Below, in pieces: positions 16,085 through 23,290 of a stretch of DNA of 43,488 nucleotides. The position numbers were made by a program, and so were the translations under genes. The DNA is from JAYPAN01 sp038123715 (GTDB lineage Bacteria; Pseudomonadota; Alphaproteobacteria; RS24): positions 1-43,488 of the forward strand of contig JAYPAN010000015.1 in NCBI GenBank assembly GCA_038123715.1, read 5' to 3'. The first letter of the stretch is position 1; every line of letters begins with the position of its first letter. The notes beneath the pieces are model-generated. The model was not told the origin of the DNA. It did not search any database and saw nothing but the letters and a program-made list of their open reading frames with translations.

Positions 16085-16903
16085 ATGGAACTTCAACAAA
16101 CCATTGAAGCCGCTTTTGACGATATTGCCAATGTCACGGCAGAGACCAAAGGCGATATTCGCGCGGCGGTGGAAACCGCCTTGGCTCTGCTGGATAGAGG
16201 CGAGATGCGTGTGGCCGAGCGCGACGGCAATGACTGGCGGGTCAATGAATGGCTGAAAAAAGCTGTGCTGTTATCATTCCGTCTGAATGATATGAAACCG
16301 ATGTCGGGCAATGTGAATGGCGCGTCTTGGTGGGATAAAGTCGATTCCAAATTCAATGGCTGGCAGCCGGAAGATTTCGCCGCCGCCGGATTTCGCGCCG
16401 TGCCGAATTGCGTGGTGCGCCATTCCGCCTATATCGCGCCGGGTGTTGTGTTGATGCCGAGTTTTGTCAATCTCGGCGCTTATGTTGACAGCGGCACAAT
16501 GGTTGATACTTGGGCGACAGTCGGCTCCTGCGCGCAAATCGGCAAAAATGTGCATATATCGGGCGGCGCAGGCATTGGCGGTGTGTTGGAACCCTTGCAG
16601 GCCAGCCCGGTGATTATTGAGGATAATTGCTTTATCGGCGCGCGCTCGGAAGTGGCCGAAGGCGTGATTGTGCGCGAAGGCGCGGTTTTGTCGATGGGGG
16701 TTTTCCTGTCCGGCTCAACCAAAATTATTGACCGCGCCAGTGGCACGATTTATCGCGGCGAAGTGCCGGCCTATTCAGTGGTCGTGCCGGGCAGCCTGCC
16801 CGACCCGCATGGCGGGCCGTCACTGGCCTGTGCGGTTATTGTGAAAACCGTGGACGCGCAAACCCGCGCCAAAACCTCGGTCAATGAGTTGTTGAGAGAT
16901 TGA
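16085..16903 (+). CDS. dapD: 2,3,4,5-tetrahydropyridine-2,6-dicarboxylate N-succinyltransferase
   Basis: This 272-residue cytoplasmic enzyme succinylates tetrahydrodipicolinate in the lysine/diaminopimelate pathway. The N-terminal helical domain (LQQTIEAAFDDI) is followed by a left-handed beta-helix of hexapeptide repeats (VVRHSAYIAPGVVLMPSFVN and onward) and ends with the conserved SLACAVIVKTVDAQTR segment. Three ATG codons occur in a row (16079, 16082, 16085). GAGGAG at 16071-16076 is best spaced for the last one, so that was chosen; the family usually starts at about this point. dapE follows after 1 base. Confidence 0.95.
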   Translation: MELQQTIEAAFDDIANVTAETKGDIRAAVETALALLDRGEMRVAERDGNDWRVNEWLKKAVLLSFRLNDMKPMSGNVNGASWWDKVDSKFNGWQPEDFAAAGFRAVPNCVVRHSAYIAPGVVLMPSFVNLGAYVDSGTMVDTWATVGSCAQIGKNVHISGGAGIGGVLEPLQASPVIIEDNCFIGARSEVAEGVIVREGAVLSMGVFLSGSTKIIDRASGTIYRGEVPAYSVVVPGSLPDPHGGPSLACAVIVKTVDAQTRAKTSVNELLRD

Positions 16904-16904
16904 T

Positions 16905-18056
16905 ATGTCCATTGATGCGGTCGCTTTTGCAGCCGAATTGATACGCTGCCCATCCGTAACGCCGGAAGATGCCGGTGCGCTGGATGTGTTGCAGGCAGCG
17001 CTTGAAAAAATGGGATTTACCTGCACCCGCCTGCCATTTGAAGAGGATGGCACGGCGCCGGTTGACAATCTTTACGCGCGGCTTGGCACGCAAGGCCCGC
17101 ATTTATGCTTTGCCGGTCACACTGATGTTGTGCCGGTGGGCGCGGTCGATGACTGGCAGGTTGACCCGTTTGCCGGAGAGATACGCGACCAAGCGCTTTG
17201 GGGACGCGGCGCGGCCGATATGAAAGGCTCGATTGCCGCCTTTGTCGCCGCCATTGCCGCCCATCTTGACGCGCATGGCGCGCCGGATGGCTCCATCAGC
17301 CTGCTTATCACCGGCGATGAAGAAGGCCCCAGCATTAACGGCACACGCAAAATGCTTGGCTGGCTGCAAGAGCAGAATGAAATTATTGATGATTGCATTG
17401 TCGGTGAGCCGACCAATCCGGATGTATTGGGTGATATGATAAAAATCGGCCGGCGCGGCAGCGTCAATGGCGTCGTCACCGTCACCGGCACGCAAGGCCA
17501 TGTCGCCTATCCGCATTTGGCCGAAAATCCGGTGCCGCAATTGACCGCCATGATGACCCATTTGGCGCAAACCCCGCTTGACGAAGGCAGCACGCATTTT
17601 CAGCCGTCAAATCTTGAACTGACCGGCTTTGATGTCGGCAATATGACCACCAATGTCATTCCGGCGCAGGCGGTGGCGCGGTTCAACATTCGCTATAATG
17701 ACCATTGGACGGCGCAAACCGTGTCGGACTGGATAGCCGCAAGGCTTGATGAAAGCGCCGGTGTGTCCGGCTATCAGCTTGACTTGTCGCATACGGGCGA
17801 TTGCTTCTTGACCGAACCCGGCCCCTTTGTTGAACAATTAAGCGCGGCAATTGAGGAAGTGACCGGACGCATGCCGACACTGTCCACAACGGGTGGCACA
17901 TCGGATGCGCGTTTCATCAAAGATATTTGCCGCGTTGTTGAGTTCGGCCTGGTCGGTAAAACCATGCATAAAGTCGATGAGCGCGTGCCGGTGGATGATA
18001 TTCGCCAACTCGGTGAGATTTACCGGCTGGTGCTGAACAGCTATTTCGCCGCTTGA
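16905..18056 (+). CDS. dapE: succinyl-diaminopimelate desuccinylase
   Basis: 383-residue M20-family metallohydrolase that removes succinate to give LL-diaminopimelate for lysine and peptidoglycan. The first zinc motif is GHTDVVP (His72, Asp74), with Asp105 in GRGAADMKG. GDEEGPSING carries the catalytic Glu pair, and the dimerisation domain follows (about 180-295). The C-terminal STTGGTSDARF and the MHKVDERVPV motif are characteristic. It forms an operon with dapD. Its last 16 bases overlap truA on the opposite strand. Confidence 0.95.
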   Translation: MSIDAVAFAAELIRCPSVTPEDAGALDVLQAALEKMGFTCTRLPFEEDGTAPVDNLYARLGTQGPHLCFAGHTDVVPVGAVDDWQVDPFAGEIRDQALWGRGAADMKGSIAAFVAAIAAHLDAHGAPDGSISLLITGDEEGPSINGTRKMLGWLQEQNEIIDDCIVGEPTNPDVLGDMIKIGRRGSVNGVVTVTGTQGHVAYPHLAENPVPQLTAMMTHLAQTPLDEGSTHFQPSNLELTGFDVGNMTTNVIPAQAVARFNIRYNDHWTAQTVSDWIAARLDESAGVSGYQLDLSHTGDCFLTEPGPFVEQLSAAIEEVTGRMPTLSTTGGTSDARFIKDICRVVEFGLVGKTMHKVDERVPVDDIRQLGEIYRLVLNSYFAA

Positions 18057-18838
18057 GCCGGTGCGGCCAGCACGGCTTCGGGATAGTCAACCGACATGAA
18101 AGTCAGCCCGCATGCCGGCGCAACCGGCGCACAGGCGGTGCGGTCACACGCCGCCAGGGCCGCCGCGCAATCGTCTTTTGACCATTTGCCCTCGCCGACA
18201 TATTTCAGCGCACCAACCAATGAGCGCACCTGATTGTGCAGAAATGACCGCGCCGAGGCGTGTATTTCTATCACCCCATCTGCGCCCGCATCCGCCATAT
18301 CAGTGACCGCGCGCACTATGAGCGCGTCCAGCGTGCGAATGGGGGATTTAGCCTGACACTGGCTGGCGCGGAAAGTGGTGAAATCATGCTGCCCCAGAAA
18401 AACCGGCGCTGCCGCCTGCATGGCCGCGACATCCAATGCTTGCGGCACCCACCAGCTTTGACCGGCATCCAGCGCCAAAGGCGCGCGGCGCGAGACCAGC
18501 CGATATCGGTAATGGCGCGCAATGGCCGAAAACCGCGCATCGAAATCGGCGCGGGCATAGGCCGCCTGCGTCACCGCAACGGGCAGCGGCCGCAAATGAA
18601 AATTCATCGCATCGCGCAATTTATCGGGGCGCACTTCCTGTTCAAGGTCAAGATGGGCGACCTGCCCGCGCGCGTGAACGCCGGAGTCAGTGCGCCCTGC
18701 CCCATAAACCGTCACCCGCGCGCCGCAAAATTTTTCCACCGCATCAGACAGCGCATCCTGCACGGCATCGCCGTCAGCTTGCGCTTGCCAACCGCAAAAG
18801 CCGGCACCGTCATATTCTATGGTCAGGCGATAGCGCAT
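18041..18838 (-). CDS. truA: tRNA pseudouridine(38-40) synthase
   Basis: This 265-residue TruA isomerises uridines 38-40 in the tRNA anticodon stem-loop. The motif GAGRTDSGVHARGQVAH carries the catalytic Asp51, and FSAIARHYRYRL and FLHNQVRSLVGAL are the expected downstream signatures. The ATG at 18838 overlaps the fmt stop as TGATG; a GTG one codon earlier (18841) is possible. The C-terminus overlaps dapE antisense by 16 bases, leaving no room for a terminator. The last residues (AAPAQAAK) look like a low-complexity tail. Confidence 0.94.
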   Translation of the reverse strand: MRYRLTIEYDGAGFCGWQAQADGDAVQDALSDAVEKFCGARVTVYGAGRTDSGVHARGQVAHLDLEQEVRPDKLRDAMNFHLRPLPVAVTQAAYARADFDARFSAIARHYRYRLVSRRAPLALDAGQSWWVPQALDVAAMQAAAPVFLGQHDFTTFRASQCQAKSPIRTLDALIVRAVTDMADAGADGVIEIHASARSFLHNQVRSLVGALKYVGEGKWSKDDCAAALAACDRTACAPVAPACGLTFMSVDYPEAVLAAPAQAAK

Positions 18839-19752
18839 CACGCCAAAACCTGCCCCGGCATCACCGCTGCACCGCGCATGAAAGCCGCGCCATCCATTGC
18901 TGCCTTGCCGGCGCGCTGCACCCGCAGCAATTGTAGCGCCCCCGCGCCACAGGCAATGCTTGGCGCATCATCAAGCACTGTGCCGGGCGCAGCATCGCCA
19001 TTGACAACCCGCGCGGCGAGGATTTTCACCCGCGCGCCATCCATCTCGCACCATGCGCCGGGAAAGGGCGACAGGCCTCGAATATGCGCGTCCAGCGTGG
19101 CGGCCGGTTGCTGCCAGTCAATGCGCGCCTCGGCCTTGTCGATTTTTTCCGCATAGGTGACACCCGCCTCGGTCTGTGCTTGCGGTGTCAAATTTTCCAG
19201 CCTGTCCAATGTCTCAACAATCGCTTGCGCGCCCAAGTCGGACAGCCGATCATGCAAAGATGCCGCCGTCTCATCTGCGCCGATTGGCATGGTTTTTTGC
19301 AACAGCACCGGGCCAGTATCCAGCCCCGCCGCCATTTGCATAATGGCAATGCCGGTCTGTGTGTCGCCCGCCATAATGGCACGCTGAATCGGCGCCGCAC
19401 CGCGCCAGCGCGGCAGCAAAGAGGCATGAATGTTGAGACAACCCAAAGGCGGCATATCCAGAATCGCTTGTGGCAGAATACGCCCATAGGCGACCACTAC
19501 GGCCAGTTCGGCGCCGTAAGCGGCAAATTGCGCCTGCACCGCCTCCGATTTCAGCGTGTCCGGTGTCTGCACCTCAATTTCATAATGCTCGGCCTGTGCG
19601 TGAACCGGCGAGACGGTCTGTTTCATCCCGCGCCCTTGGCGTTGCGGCGGGCGGGTATAAACCGCCGCTATCTCATGTCCGGCTTGTTTCAGCGCAATCA
19701 GGGATGGCACGGCGAAATCCGGCGTGCCCATAAAAACAATCCGTCGCCCCAT
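18838..19752 (-). CDS. fmt: methionyl-tRNA formyltransferase
   Basis: 304 residues. The enzyme formylates initiator Met-tRNA using 10-formyl-tetrahydrofolate. The formyltransferase core begins IVFMGTPDFAVPSL. The catalytic region is NIHASLLPRWRGAAPIQ (Asn107, His109), with the catalytic Asp145 in GLDTGPVL. A C-terminal OB-like domain (about 205-304) contains HIRGLSPFPGAWCEMDG. It lies downstream of def with a 22-base gap and upstream of truA with a 1-base overlap, so def-fmt-truA is probably one operon. Confidence 0.95.
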   Translation of the reverse strand: MGRRIVFMGTPDFAVPSLIALKQAGHEIAAVYTRPPQRQGRGMKQTVSPVHAQAEHYEIEVQTPDTLKSEAVQAQFAAYGAELAVVVAYGRILPQAILDMPPLGCLNIHASLLPRWRGAAPIQRAIMAGDTQTGIAIMQMAAGLDTGPVLLQKTMPIGADETAASLHDRLSDLGAQAIVETLDRLENLTPQAQTEAGVTYAEKIDKAEARIDWQQPAATLDAHIRGLSPFPGAWCEMDGARVKILAARVVNGDAAPGTVLDDAPSIACGAGALQLLRVQRAGKAAMDGAAFMRGAAVMPGQVLA

Positions 19753-19774
19753 GACTGCTCCTTCACGCCTTGTA

Positions 19775-20404
19775 TCAGGCGGAAACCGCCTGTTCGCGTT
19801 CGGCCTTGCGTAGTTTTTTCAAAATCCGGTCGCGCTTCAGGCGGGATAAATGGTCAAGAAAGACAATGCCGTTGAGGTGATCCATTTCATGCTGGATGCA
19901 GGTCGCCAAAAGCCCGTCGCAGTCAATCTCCTGCGCCTTGCCGTCATAATCTAGGAATTTGACGCGGCATTGCGCCGGACGCGCCACATCATCATAAAAG
20001 CCCGGCACGGACAGGCAGCCTTCCTGATAATTATTGGTTTCTTCCGATGCCCAGACAATCTCCGGATTGACAAAATAGCGCGGGCCTTCATGCGCGTAAG
20101 AGGATAAATCATAGCGGTCTTGCTTGGACGCACTTTCATTATCAAAGTCATTCGCCGAAGCCTCATCTTCTGTTGTCGTTTCCGCATTTTCCTCTGCATC
20201 TTCCAATGAGGGCGACAAATCCATCACGATAATGCGCTGCGCCACGCCGACCTGAATGGCAGCCAACCCAATGCCTTTGGCGTCATACATGGTTTCAAGC
20301 ATGTCATCCATCAGCACGCGCATCTCATCGGTCACCGCATCCACCGGCTTTGAAATGGTACGCAGCCTTTTGTCCGGCACTTCGATAATTGGTCGAATCG
20401 TCAT
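19775..20404 (-). CDS. def: peptide deformylase with an acidic insertion
   Basis: This 209-residue metallo-deformylase removes the formyl group from nascent proteins and is the functional partner of fmt. Motif 1 is GIGLAAIQVG (44-53). Motif 2 is EGCLSVP (128-134), with the metal ligand Cys130. Motif 3 is QHEMDH (171-176), with His172, His176 and the catalytic Glu173. Between motifs 1 and 2, residues about 65-103 form an extra Asp/Glu/Ser/Thr-rich stretch (LEDAEENAETTTEDEASAND and onward) that makes the protein about 20-40 residues longer than a usual deformylase. The ATG at 20404 begins at the family's normal N-terminus (TIRPIIEVPDKRLR), although the ribosome-binding site is weak. A much longer open frame continues upstream but is antisense to rmuC. 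Confidence 0.94.
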   Translation of the reverse strand: MTIRPIIEVPDKRLRTISKPVDAVTDEMRVLMDDMLETMYDAKGIGLAAIQVGVAQRIIVMDLSPSLEDAEENAETTTEDEASANDFDNESASKQDRYDLSSYAHEGPRYFVNPEIVWASEETNNYQEGCLSVPGFYDDVARPAQCRVKFLDYDGKAQEIDCDGLLATCIQHEMDHLNGIVFLDHLSRLKRDRILKKLRKAEREQAVSA

Positions 20405-20509
20405 ATCTATCAGATAATCCCTGTATGCCGGAGCGTCAAGAGAGGGCTTTGAACCGGTTTCTCTCCTGTGCCGTCGCGGTGACAAGAGAAAACGCAAATG
20501 GAGGGGCGC

Positions 20510-21664
20510 ATGGATGTGATAACGGTCATTGGCTTGTTTGCAATGCTGGCTGTCGGCTTGCTGGCAGGGCTTTGGACAGCCGGTCGATCGCGGCAAAGCG
20601 GTGCGGATTCCGAGGCCGCACGCGCTGAAGCCCTGCAAGCCGAAGCAATGGCGCAGGCGGAAAATCAGGCCATGCGGCAAGCGCTTGAGCAAATGTCGCG
20701 CCAGCAAAATGAAATGGCCGGTCGCCTCGCCTCTTTTGCCGAGGCGCAGGAAGCCGCGCGCGGTGAATTGACCCGCACATTGTCGGAGCAATTGATTCAG
20801 GTTTCCAATAATGTGAACCAAAACCTCAAGGACAGCCGCGAAAAAACCACCAAAAGCCTTGGCGATTTGGGCGAACGCCTGTCGTTGATTGACAAGGCAC
20901 AAAAGGAAATCACCGCCCTGTCGGGGCAGGTGGTCGAATTGCAGCACATTCTCGACAATAAGCAGGCGCGCGGGGCGTTTGGCGAAAGCCAACTTGCCGA
21001 TATTGTGCGCGACGGCCTGCCCGATGCGGCCTATGAATTCCAGCACACATTGTCCAATGGCAAGCGCGCTGACTGTCTCATCCGCCTGCCCAACCCGCCC
21101 GGGCCGGTGGTGATTGACAGCAAATTCCCCTTGGAGGGCTATCAGAAATTGCGCGCTGCCGAAAATGATGCAGATATGCGCGCCGCACTGAACCAATTAA
21201 AATCTGACACGCTGAAACACGCCCAAGACATTGCCGATAAATATATTCTGCCCGGTGAAACCGCCGATGCGGCGCTTATGTTTCTGCCGTCGGAAAGCGT
21301 GTTTTCCGAATTGCATTTGCGCCTGCCCGATTTGATAGACAAAATCCGCAATTTGCGCGTCTATCCGGTCTCGCCCAATACCATGTCGCTGACGCTGAAT
21401 ACCGTGCGCGCCATTATGCGCGATGTCAAAATGCGCGAGCAGGCCGGGCTTATCCAAAAGGAAGTTCGCACTTTACTTGACGATGTGGCGCGCCTGTCTG
21501 AGCGTGTCGGGCAATTGCGCCGCCATTTCGAGCAGGCCGAAAAAGACATTGAGCAAATTGAAGTGTCCAATCGCAAAATCAGCGGACGCGGCGAAAAAAT
21601 CACCGATATGGAATTACAAGACAAACCGCCCGCTTTGTTGGACAAAGACCCCGTCACCGGCTGA
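20510..21664 (+). CDS. rmuC: DNA recombination protein RmuC homologue
   Basis: 384 residues. An N-terminal membrane anchor (VITVIGLFAMLAVGLLAGLW) precedes a long coiled coil (about 30-150). The conserved RmuC nuclease-like core contains GAFGESQLADIVRDGLP, the catalytic-type PVVIDSKFPLEGY and PSESVFSELHLRLPDLID. RmuC limits inversions at inverted repeats and is related to PD-(D/E)XK-type nucleases. The ATG at 20510 follows GGAGG at 5 bases; an ATG at 20498 lies inside that site's leader. It is divergent from def. Confidence 0.93.
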   Translation: MDVITVIGLFAMLAVGLLAGLWTAGRSRQSGADSEAARAEALQAEAMAQAENQAMRQALEQMSRQQNEMAGRLASFAEAQEAARGELTRTLSEQLIQVSNNVNQNLKDSREKTTKSLGDLGERLSLIDKAQKEITALSGQVVELQHILDNKQARGAFGESQLADIVRDGLPDAAYEFQHTLSNGKRADCLIRLPNPPGPVVIDSKFPLEGYQKLRAAENDADMRAALNQLKSDTLKHAQDIADKYILPGETADAALMFLPSESVFSELHLRLPDLIDKIRNLRVYPVSPNTMSLTLNTVRAIMRDVKMREQAGLIQKEVRTLLDDVARLSERVGQLRRHFEQAEKDIEQIEVSNRKISGRGEKITDMELQDKPPALLDKDPVTG

Positions 21665-21760
21665 TACATTTTGTTACAATTTTCCGGTTTCGTGCCATCA
21701 CCCTGATACATGGCTGCGGTTAATTCGTGTCATCAGAAATGCTGTTGCAAGGAGTTTGAC

Positions 21761-22453
21761 ATGTTGACACTGATGAAACCGAATCTTTCAATGCGTGTTT
21801 TGCCACGTGGCGCGCTGGCTGTATGTTTGGTGCTGGCCACGACCATGCTGACCGGCCTGACATCGGCGCGGGCGCAGGACAGCGAAATTGAGGCCGCCCA
21901 ACAGGCCGCTGCCAATGCGCTTGCGGCGGCGCAAACGGCAAATGCGGCAGAAGCGGGCAGCCAAGCCGGCATTGACGCCGCCGAAGCGGCTCTGCGCTCG
22001 GCAGTAGCAGCCAATAAAGCGGCGCGCGATGCCAATAAGGCGGCGCGCAAAGCCTTGTCACCGGAAGTGCGTGAGGTCATGAAAGCCAATCGCGGTGAGG
22101 CACGCCAAGCCGCGGAAACCGCCGCCGATGCAGCACTTGAAGAAGCGCTGGCTGGCGGGGCTTCAAGCCGTGAAGCGCGCAAAGCGGCCAAAATGGCCGC
22201 CCGCGAAGCGACACGCGACGCAGCGCGCGAGGCTGTCTCGGCAGCAGGTCTTGAGGTGGATGAAGCCTCACTGGCCGCGCGCGAAGCGGCCAAAGCCGCC
22301 CGCGAAGCCGCCCGCGAAGCTGCCCGTGCAGCGCGCGAAGCCGCCGGTGAAAGTTTCGCGTCAGTGCGGGAAAATGTCCGCGAAGCGACCAAGGAATTGC
22401 GGAAGGAAATGCGCGACAACATAAAGGAGCGCAGACGGGCTTTCCGCGACTGA
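21761..22453 (+). CDS. alanine-rich secreted helical protein, function unknown
   Basis: 230 residues; a signal peptide ends near residue 38 (TSARAQDS). The mature part is almost entirely Ala, Arg, Glu and Lys arranged as A-A-x-x-A and R-E-A-A repeats (AAREAAREAARAAREAA near the end), predicted as a long amphipathic helix or coiled coil with no cysteine. It ends with a very basic KERRRAFRD tail. AAGGAG lies 6 bases before the ATG. No family is recognised; it could be a periplasmic rod-like or cell-envelope-associated protein. It stands alone between rmuC and the two-component system, with a strong terminator downstream. Confidence 0.8.
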   Translation: MLTLMKPNLSMRVLPRGALAVCLVLATTMLTGLTSARAQDSEIEAAQQAAANALAAAQTANAAEAGSQAGIDAAEAALRSAVAANKAARDANKAARKALSPEVREVMKANRGEARQAAETAADAALEEALAGGASSREARKAAKMAAREATRDAAREAVSAAGLEVDEASLAAREAAKAAREAAREAARAAREAAGESFASVRENVREATKELRKEMRDNIKERRRAFRD

Positions 22454-22464
22454 AATAGCGAATT

Positions 22465-22512
22465 TGTGCAATCGCAATTTTAATTGCATGACCCCTCCCA
22501 TATGATTGCACA
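22465..22512. promoter_or_regulatory. nested inverted repeats upstream of the two-component system
   Basis: The outer arms TGTGCAATC (22465-22473) and GATTGCACA (22504-22512) are perfect complements. The inner palindrome GCAATTTTAATTGC (22474-22487) shares the GCAAT/ATTGC core. Together three GCAAT-type half sites and their complements occur in 48 bases, just upstream of a terminator and a perfect -10 box. This looks like a multi-site operator, possibly bound by the response regulator itself. Confidence 0.5.
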
Positions 22513-22513
22513 G

Positions 22514-22546
22514 AAATGCGTCCCCTCTTCTTGGGGGCGCATTTTT
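22514..22546 (+). terminator. intrinsic terminator after the Ala-rich gene
   Basis: AAATGCGTCCCC (22514-22525) pairs with GGGGGCGCATTT (one G-T pair), with a short TCTTCTT loop, and is followed by a T-run ending at 22546. It has the form of a rho-independent terminator for the Ala-rich gene at 21761-22453. Confidence 0.8.
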
Positions 22547-22549
22547 CGT

Positions 22550-22555
22550 TATAAT
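22550..22555 (+). promoter_or_regulatory. -10 box of the two-component operon
   Basis: A perfect TATAAT at 22550-22555, 21 bases before the response-regulator ATG, directly follows the terminator hairpin. No good -35 box is present at 16-18 bases upstream, as is common at promoters that depend on an activator. A strong ribosome-binding site TTAGGAGA follows. Confidence 0.45.
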
Positions 22556-22576
22556 GTTACGGTTAGGAGATAATAA

Positions 22577-23290
22577 ATGCTTTTGGTGGTTGATGATGAT
22601 GCCGATATCCGCGACAGTCTTGGCGACTATCTCGGACAAAATGGTCATGATGTCGCGCTGGCTGCCAATGCCGAGGAAGCACGCGCCCGCCTGCGCGACG
22701 GGCAGATTGATTTGGCAATTGTCGATGTCATGATGCCGGGCGAGGATGGCTTGAGCCTGTGCCGCCATATTTGCGAACATGTCGGCGTGCCGGTGATTTT
22801 ACTGACCGCGCTGGCCGAGGATATGGACAGGATTATCGGGCTGGAAATCGGCGCTGATGACTATCTGACCAAGCCGTTCAACCCGCGCGAATTGCTGGCG
22901 CGCATCAAAGCCGTGCTGCGGCGCAGCGCAGGCGCAAAGCATGCGGATGACGCGACAAGCGAGCTGTTGTGTTTTGGTGATTTTCACTTTGACCTGTTGC
23001 AGCAAAAATTGACCCGCGCGACCGGCGAGATTGTCGAATTGAGCAGTGCGGAAGCGCGCTTGCTGGCGCTTTTGGCCGAAGCGCCGGGGCGGGTTTTCTC
23101 GCGCGAAACTTTGCTGGCGCAAACCAGCAATCGCGCGCTTGGTGTGTTTGACCGCAGCATTGACAATCAAATCGCCCGCTTACGCAAAAAAATCGAGACC
23201 GATCCGAAAAAGCCGGAATTGATTAAAACCGTGCGCGGCGGCGGCTATCGGTTTGCTGCGCCGGTCACAGGACAGGGCAAAAACGCATGA
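22577..23290 (+). CDS. OmpR-family response regulator
   Basis: The 237-residue protein has a receiver domain (1-118) with the acidic pocket VVDDDAD, the phospho-acceptor Asp50 in AIVDVMMPGEDG, Thr in LLTALAED and Lys in DDYLTKPFNP. A C-terminal winged-helix DNA-binding domain (about 130-230) follows, with LSSAEARLLALLAEAPGRVFS and the family ending VRGGGYRF. It acts as a transcription factor phosphorylated by the kinase encoded next. The stop codon and the kinase start share ATGA (4-base overlap). The signal sensed is unknown; the nearby nested dyads may be its own target. Confidence 0.94.
   Translation: MLLVVDDDADIRDSLGDYLGQNGHDVALAANAEEARARLRDGQIDLAIVDVMMPGEDGLSLCRHICEHVGVPVILLTALAEDMDRIIGLEIGADDYLTKPFNPRELLARIKAVLRRSAGAKHADDATSELLCFGDFHFDLLQQKLTRATGEIVELSSAEARLLALLAEAPGRVFSRETLLAQTSNRALGVFDRSIDNQIARLRKKIETDPKKPELIKTVRGGGYRFAAPVTGQGKNA

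Noticed and set aside
19775..21196. A 473-codon frame containing deformylase at its C-terminus
   Set aside because: The upstream 264 codons are antisense to rmuC and contain no domain; deformylase starts at its normal N-terminus at 20404.
21733..22422. A Ser/Ala/Arg-rich 229-codon frame on the minus strand
   Set aside because: It is the mirror of the Ala-rich gene; GCN codons read backwards give Arg, Ser and Ala. The plus frame has a signal peptide and a strong ribosome-binding site.
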